From Aquabacterium sp. OR-4 (GTDB taxonomy: Bacteria; Pseudomonadota; Gammaproteobacteria; Burkholderiales; Burkholderiaceae_C): DNA of 64,000 nt. The stretch spans positions 1,612,001 through 1,676,000 of the forward strand of contig NZ_JAOCQD020000002.1 of NCBI RefSeq assembly GCF_025290835.2. Direction: 5' to 3'. Position 1 is the first letter of the stretch. The number at the start of each line of letters is the position of its first letter. Under the pieces are notes generated by a model that did no database searches, was not told where the DNA came from, and was given only the letters and a program-made list of their open reading frames with translations. Position numbers and translations under genes: made by a program. Below, one piece after another: positions 47,193 to 55,993 of the stretch.

Positions 47193-48611
47193 ATGCCCAT
47201 GCCCGCCCCCATGCCCGCCCTGCCCCGCCGCGCCTGGATCGCCCTGGCCGCCAGCGCCCTGCTGTCGGCCTGCGCCGGCCTGGGCCCGGGCCGCACCGAC
47301 GCGCAGCCGCCCATCGTGTTCGTGCACGGCAATGGCGACTCGGCCGCCACCTGGCAGACCACGCTGTGGCGCTGGGAGAGCCAGGGCTGGCCGCGTGCGC
47401 GCCTGCATGCGGTGAACTTTGCCAACCCGCTGGCGCGCGACGACGACACCCAGGCCCAGGCCGGCCGCAGCGGCACGGCCGAGCAGCGCGACTTTCTGGC
47501 CGCCGAGGTCGACCGCGTGCTCGCCGCCACCGGGGCCAGGCAGGTGGTGCTGATGGCCAATTCGCGCGGCGGCAACGCCATCCGCCACTGCATCCAGAGC
47601 GGCGGCTGCGCCGGCAAGGTGTCGCATGCCATCCTGGGCGGCACGCCCAACCACGGCGTGTGGGCCAACCCCGGTTTCCGGCCGAACAACGAGTTCAATG
47701 GCGCCGGCCCGTTCCTGACCGCACTGAACGCGCCCAAGGGCCCCGATGGCCAGCTGCTGCCGGCCGGCGCGGTGGGTGTCGAGGTCACGCCCGGCCTGCG
47801 GTGGATGACGATCCGCTCGGACAACAACGACAAGTTCGCGCAGCCCGACGGCCTGTGGATCGGCGCCAAGGGCACGCCAACCAACGTCACCGCCGAGGGC
47901 CCGGCGCTGCGCGGCGCCGACAACGTGGTGCTGCCCGGGCGTGATCACCGCGAGGTGAGCTACCACGCCGAAGCCTTTGCGCAGGCCTGGCGCTTCGTCA
48001 CCGGCCGCGCGCCGGCCAGCACCGCGGTGCAGCCCGAAGAACGGGTGCTGCTCGATGGCCTGGCCACCGGCATCACCGCGGGCAGCCCCAGCAACCAGCC
48101 GGCGCCCGGCGCGCGCGTGAGCGTGTACGCGGTGGATGCCGCCACCGGCGCGCGCCTGGGCGCGCCGCTGCTCGACAAGACCGTGGCCGCCGACGGCCGC
48201 TGGGGCCCGCTGGCCACCGATGCGCGCACGGCGCTCGAGTTTGTGCTGGCGGTGCCGGGCCTGGCCACCACGCATGTCTACCGCGCGCCGTTTGCGCGCT
48301 CGTCGGCCGTGGTGCACCTGCGCCCCGAACGCCTGCTGCCGGCCGACGCCCAGGCCGCTGCGGCGGTGGTCAACCTCAGCCGCCCGCGCGGCTATTTCGG
48401 CCTGCCGCGCGACGTGGTGCTGCTGGATGGCGCCCCGGCGCCCGGCATCGCGCCCGGCGTGGCCGGCGTGTCCAGCAGCAAGAAGCTGCTGGCCGAGCCC
48501 GACCGGCCGGTGGTGGCCGAGTTTCGTTCGGGGCCGATTGCCGAGCGCATCGTCGGCCGCGGCTGGCCGGCCAAGGAGGGCCATGTGACCCTGATCGAGC
48601 TGCACGAATGA
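47193..48611 (+). CDS. Alpha/beta hydrolase lipoprotein with C-terminal beta domain
   Basis: The 472-residue protein begins with a short leader (ALPRRAWIALAASALLSAC) containing a lipobox (LSAC), so it is probably a lipoprotein. The hydrolase domain has oxyanion motif HGNGDSAATW, nucleophile elbow NSRGG and a likely catalytic His in GRDHREVSYH, which together resemble secreted lipases or polyester hydrolases. From about residue 280 a second beta-rich domain follows (GARVSVYAVDAATGARLG). Three in-frame ATG codons at 47193, 47199 and 47211 leave the start uncertain. Its stop overlaps the pseudouridine synthase start by four bases. Confidence 0.82.
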   Translation: MPMPAPMPALPRRAWIALAASALLSACAGLGPGRTDAQPPIVFVHGNGDSAATWQTTLWRWESQGWPRARLHAVNFANPLARDDDTQAQAGRSGTAEQRDFLAAEVDRVLAATGARQVVLMANSRGGNAIRHCIQSGGCAGKVSHAILGGTPNHGVWANPGFRPNNEFNGAGPFLTALNAPKGPDGQLLPAGAVGVEVTPGLRWMTIRSDNNDKFAQPDGLWIGAKGTPTNVTAEGPALRGADNVVLPGRDHREVSYHAEAFAQAWRFVTGRAPASTAVQPEERVLLDGLATGITAGSPSNQPAPGARVSVYAVDAATGARLGAPLLDKTVAADGRWGPLATDARTALEFVLAVPGLATTHVYRAPFARSSAVVHLRPERLLPADAQAAAAVVNLSRPRGYFGLPRDVVLLDGAPAPGIAPGVAGVSSSKKLLAEPDRPVVAEFRSGPIAERIVGRGWPAKEGHVTLIELHE

Positions 48612-49396
48612 GCACCCACAAGACCAAACCCGGCAAGCCCGAACGCCTGGACGAACTGCTGTTCAGCCAGGGCTTCGGCACACGGCGGGTGTGTGCCGGC
48701 CTGATCGAACAAGGCCTGGTGCGGGTGCACGACGAGACGGTCACCGACCCCGGCGCGCTGTTCGCGGCCGATGGCCTGGTGCTCGAGGTCGAGGGCCAGG
48801 CCTGGCCGGTGCAGGCCACGGCCCTGGTGCTGCTCAACAAGCCGGCGGGCTACGAGTGCTCGCAAAAACCCGGCGCCTGGCCCAGCGTGATGCTGCTGCT
48901 GCCGCCGCCGCTGCGCACCCGCGGCGTGCAGCCGGTGGGCCGGCTCGACCAGGACACCACCGGCGCGCTGCTGCTCACCGACGACGGCAGCCTGATCCAC
49001 CGCCTCACCTCGCCCAAGCACCATGTGCCCAAGGTCTACGAGGTGCACACCGCGCGCCCGGTCGACGAGGCCCAGGTCAAGCGCCTGCGCGAGGGCGTGG
49101 TGCTGCTCGACGACCCGGTGGCCGTGCACGCCGAGGGCTGCGAGATCATCGGCCCGCAGCACCTGCGCCTGACCCTGGTGCAGGGCAAGTACCACCAGGT
49201 CAAGCGCATGGTGGCGGCGGTGGGCAACCACTGCGAGGCGCTGCACCGCAGCGGCTTTGGCGCCATCGCCGTGCCCGAGCCGCCGGCCGAGGCCGATCCG
49301 GCGCCGGGGCGCTGGCGCTTCGTCAGCGCGGCCGAGCGCGCCGCGCTGCTGGCCGCCGGCAAGGGTGGCGGCAAGCCGGCGCCGGCCGCCGGATAA
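48608..49396 (+). CDS. Pseudouridine synthase, RsuA family
   Basis: The 262-residue protein has an N-terminal S4 RNA-binding domain (RLDELLFSQGFGTRRVCAGL) and the RsuA/RluB catalytic motif GRLDQDTTGALLLTDDG, in which the first Asp is the catalytic nucleophile, followed by KVYEV and KYHQVKRM. RsuA enzymes convert a uridine of 16S rRNA (and relatives act on 23S) to pseudouridine. The C-terminal 40 residues are Ala/Gly-rich. It is translationally coupled to the preceding hydrolase (ATGA overlap), an unusual pairing. Which uridine it modifies is unknown. Confidence 0.9.
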   Translation: MSTHKTKPGKPERLDELLFSQGFGTRRVCAGLIEQGLVRVHDETVTDPGALFAADGLVLEVEGQAWPVQATALVLLNKPAGYECSQKPGAWPSVMLLLPPPLRTRGVQPVGRLDQDTTGALLLTDDGSLIHRLTSPKHHVPKVYEVHTARPVDEAQVKRLREGVVLLDDPVAVHAEGCEIIGPQHLRLTLVQGKYHQVKRMVAAVGNHCEALHRSGFGAIAVPEPPAEADPAPGRWRFVSAAERAALLAAGKGGGKPAPAAG

Positions 49397-49397
49397 T
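49392..49397 (+). promoter_or_regulatory. Candidate -10 box ahead of ribF
   Basis: GATAAT overlaps the stop codon of the pseudouridine synthase and lies 6 bp before an ATG at 49404 that opens a 38-codon frame overlapping the ribF start. A -35 was not found. Confidence 0.3.
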
Positions 49398-49403
49398 GCC
49401 GCG

Positions 49404-49520
49404 ATGGGCCAGCAGATGATGAGCGCAAGCGGGCCGGGTGGTGCCGGTCCAGGGCCAGCCCGGCCGGTGATCGCCTTGGGCCGGCGGCCGAGGCGCCGCC
49501 CGGGCGCGGGGCCGGCATGA
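49404..49520 (+). CDS. Possible 38-residue leader peptide of ribF
   Basis: The frame starts MGQQMMSASGPGG and ends in an ATGA overlap with the ribF ATG at 49517. The composition (Gly, Pro, Arg rich) gives no convincing coding signal, so this may be chance; if translated it would couple initiation at ribF. No conservation could be tested. Confidence 0.2.
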   Translation: MGQQMMSASGPGGAGPGPARPVIALGRRPRRRPGAGPA

Positions 49521-50491
49521 AGGTCTTTCGCGGCTTCCACCACCCGCGTCGCGCCGCGGCCTGCGCGCTGACCATCGGCAACTTCGACGGCGTGCACCGC
49601 GGCCACCAGGCCATGCTGGCGCTGCTGATCAGCGAGGCCCGCCACCGCGGCCTGGCCAGCTGCGTGATGAGCTTCGAGCCGCACCCGCGCGACTTCTTTG
49701 CCGCGCGCCTGGGCAAGCCCGAGCTGGCACCGGCACGCATCGCCACGCTGCGCGACAAGCTGCAGGAGCTCGAGCGCTGCGGCATCGACCAGGCCGTGGT
49801 GCTGCGCTTCGACGAGGCCCTGGCCGGCCTGGCCCCCGAAGACTTCGTGCAGCGCGTGCTGGTGCAGGGCCTGGGCGCGCGCTATGTGCTGGTGGGCGAC
49901 GACTTCCGCTTCGGGGCGCGCCGGGCCGGCGACTATGCGCTGCTCGACGCCCTGGGCGAGCAGCAAGGCTTCGACGTGGCCCGCATGATGAGCTACGAGG
50001 TGCACGGCCTGCGCGTCTCAAGCTCGGCCGTGCGCGAGGCGCTGGCCGCCGGCGACATGGCCCGCGCCGCCGCGCTGCTGGGCCGGCCCTACGCCATCAG
50101 CGGCCATGTGGTGCATGGCCGCAAGCTGGGCCGCGAACTGGGCTTTCGCACGCTGAACCTGCGCTTTGCGCATGCCAAGCCGGCGGCGCAGGGCATCTTC
50201 GTGGTGCAGGTGCGTGGCCTGGCCGGGCAGCCGCTGCCGGGCGTGGCCAGCCTGGGCGTGCGGCCCACGGTGGAAGACGCCGGCCGCGTGCTGCTGGAAA
50301 CCCATTGCCTCGACTGGCCCGGCAGCCTGGGCAGCGAAGCCGCCTACGGCCGCAGCATCACGGTCGAGCTGATGCACAAGCTGCACGACGAGCGCAAGTA
50401 CCCGTCGCTGGACGCCCTGCGCGCCGGCATTGCGCAAGACACCGCCGACGCGCGCGCCTGGTTCAGCGCACACCCGCCGCGCGGGGTCTAG
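49517..50491 (+). CDS. ribF: Bifunctional riboflavin kinase / FAD synthetase
   Basis: The 324-residue protein has an N-terminal nucleotidyltransferase domain (TIGNFDGVHRGHQAML, GDDFRFGARRAGDY) that adenylates FMN to FAD and a C-terminal kinase domain (GRPYAISGHVVHGRKLGRELGFRTLNL, GVASLGVRPT) that phosphorylates riboflavin. Length and order are typical. The FAD made here serves the many acyl-CoA dehydrogenases nearby. The start is preceded by a GC-rich 120-bp spacer without a clear ribosome binding site. It is convergent with tolC. Confidence 0.95.
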   Translation: MKVFRGFHHPRRAAACALTIGNFDGVHRGHQAMLALLISEARHRGLASCVMSFEPHPRDFFAARLGKPELAPARIATLRDKLQELERCGIDQAVVLRFDEALAGLAPEDFVQRVLVQGLGARYVLVGDDFRFGARRAGDYALLDALGEQQGFDVARMMSYEVHGLRVSSSAVREALAAGDMARAAALLGRPYAISGHVVHGRKLGRELGFRTLNLRFAHAKPAAQGIFVVQVRGLAGQPLPGVASLGVRPTVEDAGRVLLETHCLDWPGSLGSEAAYGRSITVELMHKLHDERKYPSLDALRAGIAQDTADARAWFSAHPPRGV

Positions 50492-50560
50492 GGCCGGCGG
50501 CGTGGCCGGCGCACCCGGCCGGCCGGGCCCGCTCGCACCGCGTGGCCGGCACTGCGCGGG

Positions 50561-51976
50561 TCAGTTCTCGAGGTTCAGCGCCGGCAGCAGGCCGCCGCTG
50601 AGCGACAGCTGGCGCAGCCGCGCCTGCAACAGCCGGTGCGATTGCTCCACCCGGCGCTGCTCGGCGGCAAAGCGGCTGTCGTGCAGCTGCACCAGCTGCG
50701 GCAGGGTGCGGCGGCCGGCCTCGAACTGCAGCTCGCCGGCGCGCACCAGGGTGTTGTACTGCTCGATCTGGCGCTCGATCTGGGCCATGGCCTGGGTGGC
50801 CTGCGCCATGCGCGGCGGCAGCGTGACCAGCTCGGTCATCGCGGCGCGCTGCACCCGCTCGGCCTCGGCGGCGGCGGCCTCGGCGCGGCGCTCGCCCTCG
50901 TTGCGGCGGGCCATGCTCTCGCCGCCGACGGGGATGTCCCAGCGTGCGCTGAGGGTCCAGCCGTAACGCTCGGTGGTGGTGCTGGCCGGCGTGGTGCGGT
51001 CGCTGAGGCGGTGGCGGTATTCCACATCCACCTTCGGCGCGGCCAGCGAGATCACCGGCCGCACCCGTTCACGCGCGGCCTGGGCGCGCTCACGCGCCGC
51101 GTTGACCTGGCCGTTGCCGGGCTCCACGGTGGCGGCGGCGGCCGGCAGCTGCACCGGCACGGCCTCGCGCATCTCGCTGCCGGTCACCGCGGCCAGGCGT
51201 TCGCGCGCGCTGCTCAGGTCGGCCAGCCACTGCTCGTGCACCACCTCGGCGTCCAGCAGCGAGGCCTGGGCCTGCTGCAGGTCGGCATCCGACACCTTGC
51301 CGGCCTCGTTCTGCCGCCCCACCTGCTGCACCAGGCGCCGCACCGCGGCCAGGCGCTGGGCCGAGCGCGGCACGATCTGCTGCACGCGCAGCAGGTCGGC
51401 ATACACCTCGGCAATGCGCTCGGCGGTTTCTTCGCGGGCGCGGCGCAGCTCTTCGGTGGCGGCGGCCAGGTCGCGCGCGGCACCACGCAGCTCGGCGCCA
51501 TCGTTGCCGTAGTTGTAGAGGTTCCAGCGCACCGTGGCTTCGGTGCGGTCGGTGCGCCGCTCGAAGGGCGTGGCGCTGCCGAACAGGCTTTCTTCGCTGA
51601 CGTTGGCGCTGCCGCGGCTGCTGCTCAGCCCGATGGTGGGCCACATGCGCGAGCCGGCCTGCTGGCGGCGCTCGTCGCTGGCCTGCAGCAGGTGGCCCTG
51701 CACGCGCACGGCCGGGTCTTGCGCCAGCACGCGGGCCACCATGGCCCCCAGGCTCTCGACCGGCGGTGCGGCCTGCGCCGCCGCCGAGGTGCCGGCACTG
51801 GCCGCCGTGGTGGCCGCGGCGCTGGCGCTGGCGCTGGCCGTGCCATCGCCGGCGGCCGCCCACGCGCCCGGCGTGGCCGCACCGAGGGCCAGCCACAGCA
51901 GGCCGGCGCGCGGCCAGGCCGGCCGCTGGGTGGAGGTGCGGCCGGTGGCCGGCGGGCTGGGCTGTGATCGGTTCAT
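50561..51976 (-). CDS. TolC-family outer-membrane channel of the type I secretion system
   Basis: The 471-residue precursor has a signal peptide (cleavage near GAWAAA) followed by an Ala/Ser/Thr-rich segment (residues 44-75). The rest is the TolC repeat: long amphipathic helices (AAATEELRRAREETAERIAEVYADLL) and short beta segments (TVRWNLYNYGNDG, LSARWDIPVGG). It forms the outer-membrane exit of a type I system. Its start overlaps the HlyD stop by four bases (minus strand), so the two are coupled. It lies 69 bp from ribF, convergent. Confidence 0.9.
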   Translation of the reverse strand: MNRSQPSPPATGRTSTQRPAWPRAGLLWLALGAATPGAWAAAGDGTASASASAAATTAASAGTSAAAQAAPPVESLGAMVARVLAQDPAVRVQGHLLQASDERRQQAGSRMWPTIGLSSSRGSANVSEESLFGSATPFERRTDRTEATVRWNLYNYGNDGAELRGAARDLAAATEELRRAREETAERIAEVYADLLRVQQIVPRSAQRLAAVRRLVQQVGRQNEAGKVSDADLQQAQASLLDAEVVHEQWLADLSSARERLAAVTGSEMREAVPVQLPAAAATVEPGNGQVNAARERAQAARERVRPVISLAAPKVDVEYRHRLSDRTTPASTTTERYGWTLSARWDIPVGGESMARRNEGERRAEAAAAEAERVQRAAMTELVTLPPRMAQATQAMAQIERQIEQYNTLVRAGELQFEAGRRTLPQLVQLHDSRFAAEQRRVEQSHRLLQARLRQLSLSGGLLPALNLEN

Positions 51977-53292
51977 CGTTCCTGCAAAGCTCCCTGAATG
52001 CCCCGCAGCACCGGCTTGAACAGGTACTGCAGCACGCTGCGCTGGCCCGTGAGGATGCCCACATCGCAGGGCATGCCCGGCGTGATGGGCAAGGGCTTGC
52101 CGTGCAGCTTGATCTGATCGCGTGCAGCGGTGAGCTGCACCTCGAAATAGGACTCGCCCTTGTCGTCGACGATGGCGTCGGCGCCCACGCGCTCGACCTC
52201 GGCATCCAGCGCGCCGTAGGTGCCCGAGTCGTAGGTGAGCATCTTCACGTGGGCCTTCTGGCCGGCGCGGATGAAACCGATGTCGGCCGGCCGCACGCGC
52301 GCGGTGAGCTGCAGGCGGGCCTCGTCGGGCACCACCTCCAGCACCGCCTTGCCGGGCTGGGCCACGCCGCCCAGGGTGTTGACCAGCACGCGATTGACCA
52401 CGCCATCCATCGGCGAGACCAGCTCGCGGCGGTCGGCACGGTCTTGCTTGCCGCCGATGGCCGCGCCCAGCGTGGCCACCTTCACCTCGTACTCGGCGCG
52501 CTGCGTGCCCCACTGGGCCTTGGCGCGCGCCTCGGCCTCGGCGGCCTGCGCGCGGGCCTCGGCCAGGCCGGCGCGCAGGCGCGGCAGCGACTGCTGCAGG
52601 CCGTCGAGCTCGGTGCGCACCTGCAGCAGGCGCTGCTGGGCCGCCAGAAAGTCGGCGCGTGCGCCGGCGCCTTCCTTGAACAGCCGCTCCTCGATCGCGA
52701 AGGCCTCCTCGGCCACCTTCATCGAGGCCTGCACCGAGGCGATGCGCGCCTCGGCCTCGACCAGCTCGCCGCGCCGCCGCGAGGCGGCCTCGCGCGCCAC
52801 GGCCTGGCCCGACTGGTACTCGCGCTGGGCGTCGCGCCAGAGCTGGGTTTCCTTCTCGACCAGGCCGGGCGCCTCACGGCGCAGCTCGTCGTCGAAGCGC
52901 GGCATGGTGCCGTTGATCAGCGCCTCGGAGCGCGCCCGCGCGGCCAGCGCGGCCTGGCGCTGCTGGCGGCTTTCGTCCACATCGGCGGTGGTCTGGGCGG
53001 TGTCCAGCCGGGCCAGCACCTGGCCCTTCTTCACCCGCTCGCCCGGCGCCACCAGCAGCTCCTTGACGATGCCGCCTTCCAGGCTCTGCACCTCCTGCAG
53101 GCGGCTGGGCGGCACGACCACGCCGCGCGCCTGGGCGGCCACGTCCAGCTCGGCCAGCGCGCCCCAGGTGATCAGCACCACCAGAAAGGCCAGCACCAGG
53201 GCCACCACGCCCAGCGCCATGCGGCGCGGGCCCTGGTCGGGATCGGGGTGCGGCGAGGCCAGCGGCCGCAATGCCACAGCTTGGCCGCTCAT
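51973..53292 (-). CDS. HlyD-family type I secretion periplasmic adaptor
   Basis: The 439-residue adaptor has a transmembrane helix near residues 25-47 (MALGVVALVLAFLVVLITWGA), the first lipoyl half (SLEGGIVKELLVAPGERVKKGQVLARLD), a long coiled coil (about 100-260) and the second lipoyl/barrel part (SPMDGVVNRVLVNTLGG, LPITPGMPCDVGILTGQRSVLQYL). This is the PrtE/LapC type. It bridges the ABC transporter and TolC. ATG 53292 overlaps the ABC stop by one base; a GTG at 53295 would add one residue. Confidence 0.93.
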   Translation of the reverse strand: MSGQAVALRPLASPHPDPDQGPRRMALGVVALVLAFLVVLITWGALAELDVAAQARGVVVPPSRLQEVQSLEGGIVKELLVAPGERVKKGQVLARLDTAQTTADVDESRQQRQAALAARARSEALINGTMPRFDDELRREAPGLVEKETQLWRDAQREYQSGQAVAREAASRRRGELVEAEARIASVQASMKVAEEAFAIEERLFKEGAGARADFLAAQQRLLQVRTELDGLQQSLPRLRAGLAEARAQAAEAEARAKAQWGTQRAEYEVKVATLGAAIGGKQDRADRRELVSPMDGVVNRVLVNTLGGVAQPGKAVLEVVPDEARLQLTARVRPADIGFIRAGQKAHVKMLTYDSGTYGALDAEVERVGADAIVDDKGESYFEVQLTAARDQIKLHGKPLPITPGMPCDVGILTGQRSVLQYLFKPVLRGIQGALQER

Positions 53293-55688
53293 CACAGGTC
53301 TCCCGACACGGTGGTGCCATCGCGGCGGATGCGGTCGCCGCGCGGCGCCGCCGCGGCGCTGGCTGCTGCGCTGCCGGCCGCGCTGCTGAACCCGCTGCCG
53401 GCCGCTGGCGGCACCCTGGGCGATGCGGCATGGCCCAGCGGCGTGCTGTCGGCCTGGCCCTTCACCGCGCTGCTGGCGGCGTCGGCGGCGGCGCGGGCGG
53501 TGGCGGCCCGGGCGGCGGCGGCGGCGTCTTCGCTCTGGCGCTGTGCGCTCAGGGCCTGCAGCACCTGGTCGCGCGGGCCGTCGGCCACGATGCGGCCGCG
53601 GTCCATCACCACCAGGCGGTCCACCAGGGCCAGCATGGCCATGCGGTGGGTCACCAGCACGATGGTCGTGTTCTGCAGCCCGCGCATGCGCTCGATGAGC
53701 CTTTGCTCGCTGGCCGGATCGACCATCGAGCTGGGCTCGTCCAGCAGCAGCAGGCGCGGCTTGTTGAGCAGCGCGCGGGCGATGGCCACGCTCTGGCGCT
53801 GGCCGCCCGACAGGCGCTCGCCGCGCTCGCCCACCTGGGTGCCCACACCCTCGGGCAGCTGGGCCACGATCTCGTCGAGGCAGGCGATGCGCGCGGCCTC
53901 GAGCAGGCGCGCGTCGTCGGTGCGCACGCGGCCGAGCTCGATGTTCTCGCGCAGCGTGCCGTGGAACAGGGTCACGTCCTGCGGCACATAGCCGATCTGG
54001 CGGCGCAGCGACAGCGGCTCGAGCTGGGTGGTCACCAGGTTGTCCACCAGCACGCTGCCCGTGCTGGGCTCGTACTGGTTGAGGATCAGCTTGAGCAGCG
54101 TGCTCTTGCCCGAACCCAGCTTGCCGATGATGCCCACGCGCTCGCCGGGGCGCACGCGCAGCGAGATGCGCTCAACGACCGGGGGTTGGTTCGGGTAGGC
54201 AAAGCTGACATCGCGGAACTCGAGCTGGCCGGTGAGCGGCGGCGCCTGCAGCGCGTTGGGCGCCTCGTCGGTGGGCGCGTTCATGATCTTGTCGAGCGCC
54301 TCGTAGCTCATCTTGGTCTGTTCCCAGCGCACGATCAGGCTGGCGATCTGGGCCACCGGGGCCAGCGCCCGGCCGGCCAGCAGGCTCACGCCGATGATCT
54401 GGCCCAGCGTGATGGCCTGCTCGGCCACCATCACCGAGCCCGCCGCCACCACCGCCACCGTGGACAGCGCCATCACCGCGGCATTGCCGTAGTTGATGCG
54501 CGCCATGATCTCGCGGGTTTCGAGGTTGTTCTCGGCGATGGCCTGGGTCAGGCCCTCCCATTTGCGCCGGCTCCAGGCCTCGGCACCGATGGCCTTGACC
54601 GTGTCGAGCCCGTTCATGGTCTCGAACAGGTGGGCGGTGCGCTGCGAGCTCTCGCGCATCGACTCGTTGACCTTGCGCGACAGCGCACCGCGCGACAGCA
54701 GGCTGATCGCCAGCAGCAGCGGTATGCAGGCCACCGGCACCCAGCCCAGCGGCCCGCCCACCATGAAGATGATGGCGATGTAGAGCAGCAGGAAGGGCAG
54801 GTCGCCCAGCACGGTGAGCGTGGTGGTGGCGAAGAAGTCGCGCACCGCCTCGAAGTCGCGCACGGTGTTGGCCAGCACCCCGCCCGAGGCCGGCCGGTTG
54901 GCCGCGCGCAGCTTCAGGCACTGCGCGAACACCCGCGCCGACAGCGCCACGTCGATGCGCCGCGCCGCGGTTTCGAGCAGGTGGCTGCGCATCAGCCGCA
55001 TCACGAACTCGAACACGATCAGCAGCATCACGCCGGTGGTCAGGACCGCCAGGCTGCCGAGCGCGTTGTTGGGGATCACGCGGTCGTAGACCGCCATCGA
55101 ATAGAAGGGCACCAGGGCGCCGAAGATGTTCAGCGCCACGGTGCCGGCCAGCGCCCAGTGGTAGATCCACTGGTTGCGGCGGAACACGCCCCAGAACCAG
55201 CGCGCCGGTTCGGGCAGCGCGTACAGCAGGCTGCGCTGGTCGAAGAACAGGCGCGGGCGCACCGCGTACCAGCGCCCGCCCGGCACCTCGGCGGCCAGCG
55301 CCGCGGCGTCCAGCCAGGTGGTGCCGGCAATGCCCGGCAGCTGGCACTCGAACAGGCGCCCGTCCTTGAGGTTGACCACGGCCACCGTCTGGCCGCCCTC
55401 GCCCACCACCAGGGCCGGCATCTCGGTGGGCTTGCGCTGGCGGTTGGCCGACAGCGGCGAGGCCACCAGGCCGGCATTGGCCAGCAGGCGGCGCAGCAGA
55501 TCGGGGTCGATCTCGCCGTGGCGCGAGCTGTCCTGCCCGGCCAGGGTGTCGCGCAGGCGCTCCAGCTGCACCGCGGTGCCGAGAAAACGCGCCAGGAACA
55601 GCACGCTCTCGTGCACGGGCACCGGACTCAGCTGCTGCGTGTCGCCCGACAGATCGGGCGACAGCGTCGTGGGGCTGGAGTGCTTCAT
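53292..55688 (-). CDS. Type I secretion ABC transporter (LapB/LssB-like)
   Basis: The 798-residue protein has an N-terminal peptidase-like domain without the catalytic Cys (residues about 1-150), a transmembrane domain (about 165-450) and an ABC ATPase: Walker A GKLGSGKST near residue 524, signature LSGGQRQ and Walker B LLLLDEPSSMVD near 653. The layout is that of LapB/LssB, which export giant adhesins of the LapA type without processing. The last 100 residues are an Ala-rich disordered tail. It lies downstream of the giant adhesin gene on the same strand, separated by two strong hairpins, and is coupled to hlyD. Confidence 0.95.
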   Translation of the reverse strand: MKHSSPTTLSPDLSGDTQQLSPVPVHESVLFLARFLGTAVQLERLRDTLAGQDSSRHGEIDPDLLRRLLANAGLVASPLSANRQRKPTEMPALVVGEGGQTVAVVNLKDGRLFECQLPGIAGTTWLDAAALAAEVPGGRWYAVRPRLFFDQRSLLYALPEPARWFWGVFRRNQWIYHWALAGTVALNIFGALVPFYSMAVYDRVIPNNALGSLAVLTTGVMLLIVFEFVMRLMRSHLLETAARRIDVALSARVFAQCLKLRAANRPASGGVLANTVRDFEAVRDFFATTTLTVLGDLPFLLLYIAIIFMVGGPLGWVPVACIPLLLAISLLSRGALSRKVNESMRESSQRTAHLFETMNGLDTVKAIGAEAWSRRKWEGLTQAIAENNLETREIMARINYGNAAVMALSTVAVVAAGSVMVAEQAITLGQIIGVSLLAGRALAPVAQIASLIVRWEQTKMSYEALDKIMNAPTDEAPNALQAPPLTGQLEFRDVSFAYPNQPPVVERISLRVRPGERVGIIGKLGSGKSTLLKLILNQYEPSTGSVLVDNLVTTQLEPLSLRRQIGYVPQDVTLFHGTLRENIELGRVRTDDARLLEAARIACLDEIVAQLPEGVGTQVGERGERLSGGQRQSVAIARALLNKPRLLLLDEPSSMVDPASEQRLIERMRGLQNTTIVLVTHRMAMLALVDRLVVMDRGRIVADGPRDQVLQALSAQRQSEDAAAAARAATARAAADAASSAVKGQADSTPLGHAASPRVPPAAGSGFSSAAGSAAASAAAAPRGDRIRRDGTTVSGDL

Positions 55689-55993
55689 GGTCGGCAGGGG
55701 CTAAGGCAGGGAACGAACAACGCCGGAACCTGTGCCCTCGGCACGGCAGGCCCGGTACTGCGCAGCAGCCGGCGCATCGAAACCGTTATCGGAGATTCTG
55801 CCTGCGGCTTGACGCCGGCCCAGGCCGGCCAGCGGGCTGCGGTGGCGGCGGCACGGCTTTTCGCGCAGCAATGCCCGCCCCAGCGCGCCGGCGGCACCTG
55901 AAGCACGACGCGCCACGCACCCCGGGCGGGGTGGCGTGGCGCGGTGGCAGGCGCCCGCCGGGGCTTGCGGCCCCGGCGGAAGTCGGCGTGCGG
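55689..55993. other. 305-bp gap between adhesin and type I secretion genes
   Basis: It carries two strong hairpins near the adhesin stop (55910-55944 and 55955-55979). The remaining bases should hold the promoter or ribosome binding site of the ABC gene; none could be identified. Confidence 0.5.
55910..55979 (-). terminator. Tandem hairpins after the adhesin gene
   Basis: CCGCCGGGGC (55955-55964) pairs perfectly with GCCCCGGCGG (55970-55979) around a 5-base loop, and GCGCCACGCACCCC pairs with GGGGTGGCGTGGCGC (55910-55944) with one bulge. No T-run follows, so they may attenuate or protect rather than stop transcription. Confidence 0.5.
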
